A stretch of DNA of 64,000 nucleotides from Mesorhizobium sp. NFR06 (GCF_900115245.1 NZ_FOVT01000002.1:377005-441004), one strand, 5' to 3'; shown: positions 44,042 to 53,715, counted from the stretch's first letter. The notes: generated by a model not told the origin, from the letters alone. Made by a program: numbers and translations.

Positions 44042-44977
44042 TTAGCTGCCAATATGACGGCGACCGCCACGTCTTTGCGCCAATTCCACCTGGCGGTGGC
44101 GCTCGGCGTAGCGGGCGCGGTCCTCGTCGGAGCGCGTTTCAAAACAATGCGGACATGAGACGCCGGCAGTGAATCTCGGCGACAGCCGGTCCTCGACCGT
44201 CAGCGGGTGCCGGCAGGCGCGGCAGAGTTCCGCTTCCCCCTCGGCCAGTCCATGCGAGACGGACACCCGCTCGTCGAACACGAAACATTCGCCTTGCCAC
44301 AGACTCTCCTCGGCCGGCACTTCCTCAAGATATTTCAGGATGCCGCCCTTGAGATGGAAGACATCCCTGAGCCCGAGCGACTTCACATAGGCCGTCGCCT
44401 TCTCGCAGCGAATGCCGCCGGTGCAGAACATCGCCACCTTGCGGCCTTCGAGCTCCTCCCGGTGCTGCTCGACCCAGGCCGGGAATTCGCGGAAGCTGGT
44501 GGTCTTGGGATCGACCGCGCCCTCGAAGGTGCCGAGCGAGACTTCGTAGGCGTTGCGCGTGTCGATGACGACGGTGTCGGCATCCGAGATCAGCGCGTTC
44601 CAGTCGGCCGACGCGACATAGGTGCCGGCGCTGGCCGCCGGATCGATGTCCTCGACGCCCATGGTCACGATCTCGCGCTTCAGCCGCACCTTCATGCGGT
44701 GGAACGGCATATCGGCGGCGCTGCTGTATTTGACTTCCAGCCCGGCAAGGCCTTCGATGGCCTGGAGATGATCCATGAGCCTGGCGATCGCTTCCTCGCT
44801 GCCGGCGACGGTGCCGTTGATGCCTTCATGTGCCAGAAGCAGCGTGCCCTTGATGCCGCGCCCGCAGCAGAAGGCGGCGAGCGGCGCGCGCAGGGCTGCG
44901 TAGCCGTCGAGCCGCGCAAACTTGTAGAGCGCGGCGACGCGAACCGGCTGGATTTCCTTGGGTGTCGTCATGTCCAT
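44042..44977 (-). CDS. trhO: TrhO, tRNA U34 hydroxylase (rhodanese-like)
   Basis: 311 residues, YceA/TrhO family: oxygen-dependent hydroxylation of tRNA uridine 34. N-terminal acylphosphatase-like domain ([12 protein letters not shown]), central rhodanese domain with the active-site loop [13 protein letters not shown], and C-terminal cysteine pairs ([13 protein letters not shown]). Start MDMTTPKE at 44977 is preferred; a 35-residue upstream extension looks non-coding. Confidence 0.92.
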   Translation of the reverse strand: MDMTTPKEIQPVRVAALYKFARLDGYAALRAPLAAFCCGRGIKGTLLLAHEGINGTVAGSEEAIARLMDHLQAIEGLAGLEVKYSSAADMPFHRMKVRLKREIVTMGVEDIDPAASAGTYVASADWNALISDADTVVIDTRNAYEVSLGTFEGAVDPKTTSFREFPAWVEQHREELEGRKVAMFCTGGIRCEKATAYVKSLGLRDVFHLKGGILKYLEEVPAEESLWQGECFVFDERVSVSHGLAEGEAELCRACRHPLTVEDRLSPRFTAGVSCPHCFETRSDEDRARYAERHRQVELAQRRGGRRHIGS

Positions 44978-45129
44978 GCCACTAGACCGTGGTGAATGCG
45001 GTTTCAAGGCTGGGAATTCCCACGGCCGGTGCTGCGGCGGCTGCGCGGCATCGCGACATGCCTGCTTTCGTGGACTCGGCATACCCCTTCTGCTAATCGG
45101 TTGAAATCGATTGAAATGGAGACCCGCAA

Positions 45130-45765
45130 ATGACCAGCAAGACCGAAAAGCTCCTGTCGCTCCTCAACGGTCAACCGGTCATCCCGGTGCTCAAGATCGC
45201 CAATGTTGCCGATGCCGTGCCGCTTGCCCGTGCGCTGTCGCGCGGCGGTCTCAGGGCCATCGAGATCACGCTGCGCACGGCCGACGCGCTGGAAGCGATC
45301 CGCCGCGTTGTGGGCGAGGTCGAGCAAGCGGTCGTCGGTGCCGGCACCATTCTCGATGCCAGGCAATTCGATGAAGCCGCCGCTGCGGGTTCGAAGTTCA
45401 TCGTCAGCCCTGGCATCACCAACCAGCTTCTCGACGCCGCCAAGGGAAGCCCGGTGCCGCTGCTGCCCGGAGCCATCACGCCCGGCGAGATCATGGCGGC
45501 GCGCGAGGCCGGCCTGCGCTTCCTGAAATTCTTCCCGGCCGAGCAGTCGGGCGGCATCGCCTCGCTGAAGGCCTTCGCCTCGCCGCTTGCCGACGTGAAG
45601 TTCTGCCCGACCGGCGGCATCACGGCGAAGAATGCCGCAGACTATCTCGGCCTGCCCAACGTCATCTGCGTCGGCGGCTCGTGGGTCGCGCCCGACGATC
45701 TCGTCAAGGCCGGCAAGTGGGATGAGATCGAAGCGCTCGCGCGCGAGGCAAGCAAGCTCGCCTGA
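45130..45765 (+). CDS. eda: KDPG/KHG aldolase
   Basis: 211 residues. Cleaves 2-keto-3-deoxy-6-phosphogluconate to pyruvate and glyceraldehyde 3-phosphate in the Entner-Doudoroff pathway. Active-site Glu in AIEITLRT and Schiff-base Lys in RFLKFFPAE, plus VGAGTILD and CPTGGI. It stands alone, and is followed within 2 bases by a palindromic repeat that probably ends transcription. Confidence 0.94.
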   Translation: MTSKTEKLLSLLNGQPVIPVLKIANVADAVPLARALSRGGLRAIEITLRTADALEAIRRVVGEVEQAVVGAGTILDARQFDEAAAAGSKFIVSPGITNQLLDAAKGSPVPLLPGAITPGEIMAAREAGLRFLKFFPAEQSGGIASLKAFASPLADVKFCPTGGITAKNAADYLGLPNVICVGGSWVAPDDLVKAGKWDEIEALAREASKLA

Positions 45766-45766
45766 A

Positions 45767-45810
45767 GCAATTCCAGGAAAGTGGACGCCGGTTTTCCGTC
45801 CCGGAATTGC
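45767..45810. repeat. Dispersed intergenic palindromic element, copy B
   Basis: GCAATTCCAGGAAA at one end, TTTTCC near the middle and GGAATTGC at the other. Same family as 651-694 (inverted) and 56704-56746. Positioned between the convergent eda and SDR genes, it may serve as a shared terminator. Confidence 0.75.
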
Positions 45811-45818
45811 GTCCATGC

Positions 45819-46568
45819 TCACCAGGGCAACGGGCCGTTCTCATCGAAGTAGCCGCCGGTCGGTCCGCCGGCCTCCAGTGTCGCCAGGCGCACGATGATC
45901 CCGGCCGCCTGCTGCACCGTGCGGCCGCCTCTGTGTGCATTGAGGTCCGTCGCGGTGTAACCGGGAGCGGCTGCATTGACCATGATGCCGCGCGACGCAA
46001 GCTCCCGCGCGAAGGCCAGTGTTACGGCGTTGAGCGCGGTCTTCGAACTGCCGTAGCCCATGACATTCGGCGACTGGCTGTTGCCGGCCGCGCGTGCCAG
46101 CGATCCGAGATAGCTGCTTACCATGACGATGCGGGCAGCGGTCGATGCCAGGAGTAGCGGCAGGAACGCTTGCGTGACCCGCACCGGACCGAAGACGTTG
46201 ACGTCATAGGTGGCTTTCATATCCGCGACATCTTCCTGGCTCGGCAGCCTTTCGTAGCGGCCGTCCGGACCGAGCGCGTCGACATAGCCGGGAGCGATGC
46301 CGGCGTTGTTGACCAGCACATCCAGTCGGGGCGCCCGCGCTGCGACCGTTTTGGCGGCCGTCGCCACGCTGCCGTCGCTGGCGACGTCGAGCGCAAGCCA
46401 CTCGACGTCGAGCCCCTCGCCGCGCAGCGCTTCCGCCGCGGCTCCGCCGCGCTCGGCGTCCCGGGCGCCAAGCCAGACTTTGAAACCCAGTGCCGCCAGC
46501 CGCCGAGCGGTCTCGAGGCCGATGCCCTTGTTGGCGCCGGTCACCAGTGCGTTCTTTTGCGTCGTCAT
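45819..46568 (-). CDS. Short-chain dehydrogenase/reductase
   Basis: 249 residues. TGANKGIGLETARRLA cofactor motif, NNAGIAPG, VMVSSYLGS and the catalytic Tyr/Lys in MGYGSSKTA. Of the carbonyl-reductase-like SDR subgroup often paired with AraC regulators. It is divergent from the AraC gene, with the 23-bp repeat array between them. Confidence 0.9.
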   Translation of the reverse strand: MTTQKNALVTGANKGIGLETARRLAALGFKVWLGARDAERGGAAAEALRGEGLDVEWLALDVASDGSVATAAKTVAARAPRLDVLVNNAGIAPGYVDALGPDGRYERLPSQEDVADMKATYDVNVFGPVRVTQAFLPLLLASTAARIVMVSSYLGSLARAAGNSQSPNVMGYGSSKTALNAVTLAFARELASRGIMVNAAAPGYTATDLNAHRGGRTVQQAAGIIVRLATLEAGGPTGGYFDENGPLPW

Positions 46569-46660
46569 ATCCGTGTCTCCCTTTCGGCGGTCTAGACATG
46601 GCGTTAGCCGGTCCGCTTGGCGCGCCGAAAGCTCTCACGCTCTTGCCTAATCCTCTCAGT

Positions 46661-46793
46661 TGGGTGCGCGTCTTCGCGTCACCTGGGTGCGCGTCTTCGC
46701 GTCACCTGGGTGCGCGTCTTCGCGTCACCTGGGTGCGCGTCTTCGCGTCACCTGGGTGCGCGTCTTCGCGTCAGGTGTGCGTCTTCGCGCTAC
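46661..46793. repeat. Array of 23-bp imperfect palindromes
   Basis: The unit TGGGTGCGCGTCTTCGCGTCACC occurs four times without change (46661-46683, 46684-46706, 46707-46729, 46730-46752), then as a 21-base copy (46753-46773) and a degenerate one (46774-46793). Each unit holds GGTG-CGCG-TCTT-CGCG-T-CACC, an inverted repeat with one extra base. There are no spacers, so it is not CRISPR. It occupies the divergent SDR/AraC intergenic region. Confidence 0.95.
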
Positions 46794-46855
46794 TGTGAGC
46801 ACTTCTCCGCGTCACCTTGGTTGCGAGACCATCGTGGATCAGCAATGCTGGAAGG

Positions 46856-47749
46856 ATGAATGAAGTGCTGCGGGAATTGATCGCGATCGCCGGCCGCCAT
46901 GCGCTTGGGCGCCGCACAAAAACTGCTATTCCGCGCGTCACGATCGGGCGCAGCGAGGTCCCGAGTCCACCGCTGCCAGAGCTTTGCCAGCCGACCGTGC
47001 TGTTCGTGCTGCAAGGAACCAAAACGGTGCTGATCGGCGACCGCACGCTTGCCTACAGCGCCGGCAGCTATTTCGTCTACGCGGTGGAGACGCCCGCGAC
47101 CAGCCAGTTGATCGAGGCCAGCGGCGCCCGGCCTTACATGGCCCTCGCCTTCGCCCTCGATATCGAGTTGATCGCCGGCCTGCTTATCGATCACAAGTCG
47201 GCTGTCGGCGGCGACAGCTTCGTCACCAATCCCGCCGATGACGAACTGCTCGACGCCTGGCGCCGGATGCTGCACTTGCTTGACCGGCCGGGCGAAATTC
47301 CGGTGCTCGCGCCCATGCTCGAACGGGAGATCGCGTTCCGGCTGTTGCAAGGCCCGCAAGGCGGGAAGCTGCGTCAGCTTGCACACGCCGACGGGCGCCT
47401 GTCGCGGATCCGCCGCGCCACGGCGTGGATCCGGGCGCATTACAACGAGCCGATCGATGTGACGGATCTGGCCGCGCTGTCGCATATGAGCAACGCCGCG
47501 TTTCATCGCCACTTCAAGGCAGCGACGGCCATGAGCCCGATCCAGTATCAGAAGCAGCTCCGCCTGCTCGAGGCGCGCCATCTGCTGATCGCGCAACCGG
47601 GTAACGCCGCGCATGTCGCCTTCACCGTCGGCTACGAAAGCGCTTCCCAATTCAGCCGCGAATATGCGCGCCAGTTCGGACTGCCTCCGGCGCGCGACGC
47701 CGCGCGGCTTCTTGCCAAGGGCGAGGCGGCTACGCTGGAAGTCGACTGA
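46856..47749 (+). CDS. AraC-family transcriptional regulator
   Basis: 297 residues. N-terminal AraC_N sensor domain (about 15-165: PTVLFVLQGTKTVLIGDRTLAYSAGSYFVYAVE) and C-terminal double helix-turn-helix (IDVTDLAALSHMSNAAFHRHFKAATAMSPIQYQKQLRLLEAR; FTVGYESASQFSREYARQFG). ATG 46856 directly follows GGAAGG, which is closer than ideal; GTG 46817 is an alternative. It probably controls the divergent SDR; the repeat array may be its operator. Confidence 0.88.
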   Translation: MNEVLRELIAIAGRHALGRRTKTAIPRVTIGRSEVPSPPLPELCQPTVLFVLQGTKTVLIGDRTLAYSAGSYFVYAVETPATSQLIEASGARPYMALAFALDIELIAGLLIDHKSAVGGDSFVTNPADDELLDAWRRMLHLLDRPGEIPVLAPMLEREIAFRLLQGPQGGKLRQLAHADGRLSRIRRATAWIRAHYNEPIDVTDLAALSHMSNAAFHRHFKAATAMSPIQYQKQLRLLEARHLLIAQPGNAAHVAFTVGYESASQFSREYARQFGLPPARDAARLLAKGEAATLEVD

Positions 47750-47753
47750 ACAT

Positions 47754-47787
47754 CAAAAACCCCGGCCGGCTTGCGCCGACCGCCGGC
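47754..47787 (-). terminator. Terminator of tRNA-Gln
   Basis: On the minus strand GCCGGC (47787-47782) and GCCGGC (47770-47765) pair, followed by CGGGGTTTTTG. It starts directly after the tRNA 3' end. Confidence 0.65.
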
Positions 47788-47861
47788 TGGTTCCCGCTCA
47801 TGGATTCGAACCACGATTCACGCCTTCAAAGGGCGCTGTCCTACCATTAGACGAAGCGGGA
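47788..47861 (-). tRNA. tRNA-Gln (anticodon UUG)
   Basis: Cloverleaf read on the minus strand: acceptor TCCCGCT / AGCGGGA, D arm GTCT-AATGGT-AGGAC, anticodon stem GCGCC/GGCGT with loop CTTTGAA (anticodon TTG), T arm CGTGG-TTCGAAT-CCATG, discriminator A and encoded CCA. The weak U1-A72 pair and anticodon fit glutamine. No integrase or duplicated 3' end suggests an integration site. Confidence 0.93.
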
Positions 47862-47889
47862 ATATGCGTGGCCTCGTGATGCCATAGCC

Positions 47890-47923
47890 AAAACAAAAGC
47901 CGCGCTGTTGGCCAACGCGGCTT
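47890..47923 (-). terminator. Terminator of the DUF882 gene
   Basis: On the minus strand AAGCCGCG and CGCGGCTT pair (inner TTGGCCAA extends the structure) and TTTTGTTTT follows. It lies 23 bases after the DUF882 stop codon. Confidence 0.8.
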
Positions 47924-47945
47924 CGCGGCGGCCGGACTGCTTCGC

Positions 47946-49793
47946 CTACTTCGTTTGGAAGCGCGCGACCGAGAGGAACTTCACCGCATTGCCGGTGAAA
48001 CGGCTTGCATCCGGCACCTCGTCATCCGCCTGGAAGCCGGCCGTGTACACTTCGCTCGGCGGTGTATGCACGATGTTGTAGGCGTAGCGCGGCGCCGTCG
48101 TCGGGTCGGAAACCGAGGCAATGTTCACGCCAGCGCCCAGCGCCCAGCGCGCGGCTTGCGGCGGCGCCGCCACCACCATGGCCTTCGGGCCTGGTTTCAG
48201 GTCGTGAGCAGACGCCCTCGCCTCCTTGCGCGTCGTCTTCACGCCGGCGCCGATCGCTTGCGCGGGATCGCTGCCGGCCGGGAGGGCGGCGATGGCCTGG
48301 CGCGGCGAGGCCGCATCCACCCCTGACGGATCGTTGAACGCCGAGCGCGGTTCCGGTTCCGTCAGCGATGCAAGCTGGTACTCGGCGCCTGCGCCACCGG
48401 CCTCGACGGTCGCATTGGCCTGTTCGAGAACAGCCTTCACCTCATCCTGCTTGCCAGGCTGCGGCCGAGCGGTCGGCAGTACGGCGAACGCGTCGGTCGC
48501 GCTCTTGTCCTGCGAAGCGGTTTCGGCCAGCGCCAGAAGCACGTTCTTGTCCTTCGGCGCCAGTTCGGCCGGCGTCGAGCGGTCAGGCCGCCGGGTCGGC
48601 AGCGGAATGTTGTTGACTGCGACCTGCGCCGGATCGGCGCTCGCTGCCTCTGCTGCGCTGGCAGTGCCGAACGGCACCTTGTCCGGCGCGGGCGCCTGGG
48701 CAGTCGAAACCGCCTGCTCCGTCGTCGCCGACGCGTCCGCCACGGCGAACGGCACGTTCTGCGGCATCTGCTGGCCGACATCGGCCTTCGGACGCGGCGC
48801 GAAGTCGGGCAGCGGGATTTCCTTGGGCGGCAGCGCGGCGATGATCGTTTCCGGCGTATCCTGCTGCGGCTGCGAATCGTCGGCGCTGTCATCCCCGATC
48901 TGCGGGATGTTGGCGCGCTTTGCATCCTGCGGCGCAACGATTGCGATGCCCGGCTGGTTGTTGCTGCGAGCCGAGGCGACCTGCACCTGCTTCACGGCCT
49001 TGGGCTGAGGCGCCGGAGCGCCCTCATCGGCGGCGTCATCGGCCTCGTCGGCGCCGCCGCCAAACCAGGCGGCAAGCAGGCCACCGGACCGCTTGGTCGA
49101 GCCGGCGGCACTGGCCAGTTCGATATTCGGGGTGCCGGAGCCGGCACGTGCCTTGTAGGCGGCCAATGCCTGTTCATAGCCAGGCAGCGGGCGGCCGTCG
49201 CTCGGGACATGCAGCGTCTTGCCATTGGGGAACAGGCTGACCAGTTCCTGTCGGCTGATGCCCGGCCAGTGGCGCACATTGCCGACATCCATATGGACGA
49301 AAGGCGAACCGGAGGTCGGGTAATAGCCGACGCCACCGCCCTGCATCTTGAGGCCGATGTTGCGCAGCTTCTTCAGCGGCACGCCGGGGATGTAGAAATC
49401 CATTGCCTTGCCGAGCATGTGCTGGCTTTTCTCGGCGACACCACGGCTGCGCGAACGCAGCATCGCGTTGGTCGAGGGCGAGCGATAGCCGCAGACGACC
49501 TGGATGTAGTCGGTCGCGCCACTTTCGCGATAGGCTTCCCAGACGAGGTCGAGCAGCCGCGGGTCCATCTTGGTCGGCTCGTTGCGGCGCCAGTCGCGCA
49601 GGATGATGTTGATCTTGCGCAGGCCTTCCGGATCGTAGCGGCCATTGCGCTTGTAGACGATCTCGGCCTTCTCGTGCGTGTGCAGATGATAAAGCTTGAG
49701 CGTACGAACCTCGGCCCGGGCGCCCGACGTTGCCGCGGACAGAAACCCGACGGCCAAAATCACGAACGTCAGCCACCTCGGCCAGACGCTCAT
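47946..49793 (-). CDS. DUF882 (M15-like) exported peptidase-type protein with long tail
   Basis: 615 residues from ATG 49793. A signal peptide (WLTFVILAVGFLSAATSGARA) precedes a DUF882 domain (about 30-175): VVCGYRSPSTNAMLR, SQHMLGKAMDFYIPG and FVHMDVGNVRHW carry the His/Asp zinc site of the M15 peptidase fold, so a peptidoglycan role is likely. The remaining ~400 residues are Ala/Pro-rich and repeat short PLPxxRP-like motifs (IPLPDFAPRP, IPLPTRRP, VLPTARPQP). A TTG at 49880 would add 29 residues. Located downstream of an NtrC-type regulator. Confidence 0.85.
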   Translation of the reverse strand: MSVWPRWLTFVILAVGFLSAATSGARAEVRTLKLYHLHTHEKAEIVYKRNGRYDPEGLRKINIILRDWRRNEPTKMDPRLLDLVWEAYRESGATDYIQVVCGYRSPSTNAMLRSRSRGVAEKSQHMLGKAMDFYIPGVPLKKLRNIGLKMQGGGVGYYPTSGSPFVHMDVGNVRHWPGISRQELVSLFPNGKTLHVPSDGRPLPGYEQALAAYKARAGSGTPNIELASAAGSTKRSGGLLAAWFGGGADEADDAADEGAPAPQPKAVKQVQVASARSNNQPGIAIVAPQDAKRANIPQIGDDSADDSQPQQDTPETIIAALPPKEIPLPDFAPRPKADVGQQMPQNVPFAVADASATTEQAVSTAQAPAPDKVPFGTASAAEAASADPAQVAVNNIPLPTRRPDRSTPAELAPKDKNVLLALAETASQDKSATDAFAVLPTARPQPGKQDEVKAVLEQANATVEAGGAGAEYQLASLTEPEPRSAFNDPSGVDAASPRQAIAALPAGSDPAQAIGAGVKTTRKEARASAHDLKPGPKAMVVAAPPQAARWALGAGVNIASVSDPTTAPRYAYNIVHTPPSEVYTAGFQADDEVPDASRFTGNAVKFLSVARFQTK

Positions 49794-50139
49794 ATGGAAA
49801 TGCCGCCCGTTTTTGTGTCGTTCGACTTCGTTCAAATCAAATGGCCTTGCAGGCTGCCGTTTGTCTCCGGATTTGACCAAACGGATGCGTCGTTTTCACA
49901 TCCGAATATCGATCCTAATGGTTAATCATCGTTTATTGAAGTCGAAATGCGGTAACACCGTGGCGATATCCCGTCAAAAATGATGCACAACATTTCGTGG
50001 TAAACTGCTGGTTTAGATCATGAATCCGGTCTCGGCCAGAACACGATCTGTTACCGTTAGCGTTAATGCGTGATCCTGGGCAACCGTAACCGCTGAAAAC
50101 CTTGGGTTTTCACGTCAAAAGCGACAATTTGACTCGGAT

Positions 50140-50170
50140 TTTAAGCGAGCAAGCTGGTTTGGGGCTTGCT
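50140..50170 (-). terminator. Weak terminator of the NtrC-type regulator
   Basis: Minus-strand AGCAAGC (50170-50164) pairs with GCTTGCT (50154-50148), then TCGCTTAAAAT. The rest of the gap 49794-50172 is AT-rich, likely the promoter of the DUF882 gene; I see no gene in it. Confidence 0.45.
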
Positions 50171-50172
50171 AG

Positions 50173-51720
50173 TCACGAGGCAAGCCGGTCGACGCGGCCA
50201 GCTTCAGGATCAATGCCATATTCCTTCAACTTGCGGTAGAGCGTCGAGCGGCCGATGCCCAGCCGGCGGGCGACCTCGCTCATCTGGCCGTTATAGTGGT
50301 CGATCGCGAGCTTGATCATCTCGAGTTCGACGTCGGCCAGCGCCCGCACATTGCCGCGCTCGTCGAGCGCCCGAAGCGTTCCGAAACGCGGCCGCAGCAT
50401 GGCCGGCGTCGCGCTGTCGGACAAGGCGGACCCCGTTGCCTCAGCAGCGGGCTCGTCGACTTGGGCGAACGCGTCCACGGCCGTTTCGGCCACCGCGGAT
50501 GGAGGGTCCGTTTCGAGATTTACGGTGCCTTCCACCTGCGCCCGGATCTGGGGGAATTCCTCCTCGGTGAGCACATCGCCCTCGGCCAGCACCGAAGCCC
50601 GGAAAACCGCGTTCTCCAGCTGGCGGATGTTGCCCGGCCAGTCATAGGCCTGCAGCATCGCAAGCGCCGACGCCGATATACCGGCAAGACGGCGGCGCGG
50701 ATCGGTCGGAGCGACCTTTTCCATGAAATGCCGGACCAGGTACGGAATATCGTCGCGGCGGTCGCGCAAAGGCGGCACGAAGATCGGGTATACGTTGAGC
50801 CGGTAGAATAGGTCCTCGCGGAACTTACCGTCCTTGACCTGCTGCAGGAGGTTGCGGTGCGTGGCCGAGATAAGCCGGATATCGACCTTGACGGTCGAGC
50901 GGCCGCCAACCGGATCGACCTCGCCCTCCTGCACGGCGCGCAGCAGCTTGACCTGGACGTCGAGCGGCAGGTCGCCGATCTCGTCGAGGAACAGGGTGCC
51001 GGAGTTCGCCTCGACGAATTTGCCGGTGTGCTTGTCGGTGGCTCCGGTGAAGGAGCCCTTCTCGTGACCGAACAGGATCGATTCGACGAGATTGTCCGGG
51101 ATGGCGCCGCAGTTGACGGTAACGAACGGCTTGGAGCGCCGATCGCCGCTGCCCTGGATGGCGCGCGCCACCAGTTCCTTGCCGACACCGGACTCGCCCT
51201 CGATCAGGATCGGGATGTTGGAGGCCGCCGCCTTCTGCCCGAGGCGTATCACCCGGTCCATTGCCTGGCTGCGGGTGATCATGTCCTTGAAGGTAAGGTG
51301 GCCGCCGCTGCGTCGCCGCGACACCCGTTTCATCTCATCCTCGACCGCTTCCACCTTGAGCGCGTTGGAGATCGCGGTCTGCAGCCTGTCGGGCGATGCG
51401 GGCTTGACGACGAAGTCGAACGCGCCGTGCCGCATCGCCGAAACGACGGTTTCGATACCGCCTTGCGCGGTTTGCACGATGACGGGGATGTTGATGGCGC
51501 GCTCGCGCATCGCCTTCAGCACGCCGATGCCGTCGAGGCCGGGCATGACAAGGTCGAGGATGACGACGGAGACGTCTCGGGCATTTGGCCCATCGAGCAC
51601 GGCGAGGCCGGCGTCACCGCTATCCGTGACGATGGCGGTGTGGCCGAACTTGGTCAACGCGGCCTCAACCAGCCTGCGCTGCACCGGATCGTCATCGACT
51701 ATGAGTATGGAACCTGTCAT
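50173..51720 (-). CDS. Sigma-54-dependent response regulator, NtrC family
   Basis: 515 residues: receiver with phospho-acceptor Asp56 (VVILDLVMPGLDG); AAA+ domain with Walker A GESGVGKE, GSFTGA (variant of the sigma-54 contact loop GAFTGA), GTLFLDEIGDLPLD; and a C-terminal Fis-type helix-turn-helix (VARRLGIGRSTLYRKLKEYG). About 70 unconserved residues separate the last two. It activates sigma-54 promoters. No sensor kinase is next to it. Divergent from pepF. Confidence 0.94.
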   Translation of the reverse strand: MTGSILIVDDDPVQRRLVEAALTKFGHTAIVTDSGDAGLAVLDGPNARDVSVVILDLVMPGLDGIGVLKAMRERAINIPVIVQTAQGGIETVVSAMRHGAFDFVVKPASPDRLQTAISNALKVEAVEDEMKRVSRRRSGGHLTFKDMITRSQAMDRVIRLGQKAAASNIPILIEGESGVGKELVARAIQGSGDRRSKPFVTVNCGAIPDNLVESILFGHEKGSFTGATDKHTGKFVEANSGTLFLDEIGDLPLDVQVKLLRAVQEGEVDPVGGRSTVKVDIRLISATHRNLLQQVKDGKFREDLFYRLNVYPIFVPPLRDRRDDIPYLVRHFMEKVAPTDPRRRLAGISASALAMLQAYDWPGNIRQLENAVFRASVLAEGDVLTEEEFPQIRAQVEGTVNLETDPPSAVAETAVDAFAQVDEPAAEATGSALSDSATPAMLRPRFGTLRALDERGNVRALADVELEMIKLAIDHYNGQMSEVARRLGIGRSTLYRKLKEYGIDPEAGRVDRLAS

Positions 51721-51876
51721 GACTATTTTGGCTGCCCGCCTCGGAATTCCCCATGGATCATCTTGGCACAGGGTTCTAAATAAGGTTTCAAAAAACCCGG
51801 TGAACGAATTCCTTAGGATTTGACCGGCTTCTTTTTTCCCTCAGATTTGGCCTCTGATTCAAAGAAGGTATTGCCG

Positions 51877-53715
51877 ATGCGCATGATGTTTGGTCAGCGG
51901 CCTGCAGCGACGGCGTCCGGACAGGGCGCGGCCGAGCTTGGCGATCTGCCGGAGTGGAATCTCGCCGATCTCTATTCCGGCATGGAAGCGCCCGAGTTGA
52001 AGCGCGACATCGCCAAGGCGGCCAGCGACGCCGTCGCCTTCGAAACCCGCTGGAAAGGCACTCTGGCCGCGGAAGCCGGGCGCGGCGGCGCTGGCCGGTT
52101 GGGCGAGGCGCTGAAAGCCTATGAGGCGCTTGAGGAATTGATCGGCCGCATCGTCTCGTACGCCGGCCTCGTCTATGCCGGCAACACCGCCGATCCGCAG
52201 CGCGCCAAGCTCTATGGCGACGTCCAGGAAAAGATGACCGATGCGAGCGCGCATCTTCTGTTCTTCGCGCTCGAACTCAACCTGATCGACGATGCGGCGA
52301 TCGAAAGCGCGCTTGCCGCCGACAAGGCCTTCGGCCACTACCGGCCGTGGGTGCTGGATCTCAGGAAGGACAAACCCTACCAGCTCGAGGACCGCGTCGA
52401 ACAATTGTTCCACGAAAAGTCGGTCACCGGGCGCGGCGCCTGGAACCGTCTGTTCGACGAGACGATGACCGATCTGCGCTTCGACGTCGACGGCGAGGAG
52501 CTGACGCTTGAGCCGGCGCTCAACCGTCTGCAGGACGCCAACGGCGAAACGCGCCGCCGCGCCTCCGAAGCGCTCGCCGCGACCTTCCGCAAGAACCTGC
52601 GCACCTTCACGCTCATCACCAACACGCTGGCCAAGGACAAGGAAATCTCCGACCGCTGGCGCGGCTTCCAGGATATTGCCGACTCGCGCCACCTCGCCAA
52701 CCGCGTCGAGCGCGACGTGGTCGACGCGCTGGCGGCGGCGGTGCGCGAGGCCTATCCGCGGCTGTCGCACCGCTACTACGCAATGAAGGCGCGCTGGCTC
52801 GGCATGGAGGTGATGAACCACTGGGACCGCAACGCCCCGCTGCCGGAGACGCCGCAAGCGGTGATCCGCTGGGATGACGCCAGGGACACCGTGCTCTCCG
52901 CCTATCAGCGCTTCTCGCCGGACATGGCAGAAATCGCGCGCGGCTTTTTCGATCGCAGATGGATCGACGCGCCGGTGCGGCCGGGCAAATCGCCCGGCGC
53001 CTTCGCTCATCCCACGGTACCGTCGGCACATCCTTACGTGCTGCTCAATTACATGGGCAAGCCGCGCGATGTGATGACGCTGGCGCATGAGCTCGGCCAT
53101 GGCGTGCACCAGGTGCTGGCCGCCGGCCAGGGGGCGCTGATGGCCTCGACGCCGCTGACGCTGGCCGAAACCGCCTCCGTCTTCGGCGAGATGCTGACCT
53201 TCCGCTCGCTGCTCGAGCAGACCAGCGACAAGCGCGAGCGCAAGGCCATGCTGGCACAGAAGGTCGAGGACATGATCAACACGGTCGTGCGCCAGATCGC
53301 TTTCTACGAGTTCGAGCGCAAGGTGCATGCCGAGCGCAAGAACGGCGAGCTGACTTCGGACAGGCTCGGCGAATTCTGGCTTGAGGTGCAGGCCGAGAGC
53401 CTGGGGCCGGCGATCAAGCTGCGCGAGGGCTACGAAGTCTTCTGGACCTATATCCCGCACTTCATCCACTCGCCTTTCTACGTCTACGCCTATGCCTTCG
53501 GCGACTGCCTGGTGAACTCGCTCTACGCCGTCTACCAGAATGCCGAGCGCGGGTTTCAGGAGAAGTATTTCGAGATGCTTCGCGCCGGCGGCACGAAACA
53601 TCACTCCGAACTTCTGGCTCCCTTCGGCCTCGACGCCACCGATCCCGCTTTCTGGCAGATCGGCCTTGGCGTGATCGGTTCGCTGATCGATGAGTTGGAA
53701 GCGCTCGACAAATGA
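51877..53715 (+). CDS. pepF: M3-family oligoendopeptidase, PepF-type
   Basis: 612-residue cytoplasmic zinc peptidase. HELGH zinc motif in VMTLAHELGHGVHQVL with the downstream Glu in TLAETASVFGE; N-terminal PepF domain (WNLADLYSGMEAPELKRDI). Cleaves peptides of about 7-17 residues. Start MRMMFG at 51877 has AGAAGG eight bases upstream; an earlier in-frame TTG region is not convincing. Confidence 0.92.
   Translation: MRMMFGQRPAATASGQGAAELGDLPEWNLADLYSGMEAPELKRDIAKAASDAVAFETRWKGTLAAEAGRGGAGRLGEALKAYEALEELIGRIVSYAGLVYAGNTADPQRAKLYGDVQEKMTDASAHLLFFALELNLIDDAAIESALAADKAFGHYRPWVLDLRKDKPYQLEDRVEQLFHEKSVTGRGAWNRLFDETMTDLRFDVDGEELTLEPALNRLQDANGETRRRASEALAATFRKNLRTFTLITNTLAKDKEISDRWRGFQDIADSRHLANRVERDVVDALAAAVREAYPRLSHRYYAMKARWLGMEVMNHWDRNAPLPETPQAVIRWDDARDTVLSAYQRFSPDMAEIARGFFDRRWIDAPVRPGKSPGAFAHPTVPSAHPYVLLNYMGKPRDVMTLAHELGHGVHQVLAAGQGALMASTPLTLAETASVFGEMLTFRSLLEQTSDKRERKAMLAQKVEDMINTVVRQIAFYEFERKVHAERKNGELTSDRLGEFWLEVQAESLGPAIKLREGYEVFWTYIPHFIHSPFYVYAYAFGDCLVNSLYAVYQNAERGFQEKYFEMLRAGGTKHHSELLAPFGLDATDPAFWQIGLGVIGSLIDELEALDK

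Noticed and set aside
46661-46793. CRISPR array
   Set aside because: Repeats abut with no spacers and no cas genes are present.
46490-46863. Open frames reading through the 23-bp array (repeated WVRVFASPGCASSRHLGARLRVT-type text)
   Set aside because: The peptide repeats arise because 23 is not a multiple of three, so all frames cycle. No start site or conserved domain is seen.
47788-47861. tRNA-Gln as an attachment site of a mobile element
   Set aside because: No integrase gene and no duplicated tRNA 3' end were seen in the neighbourhood.
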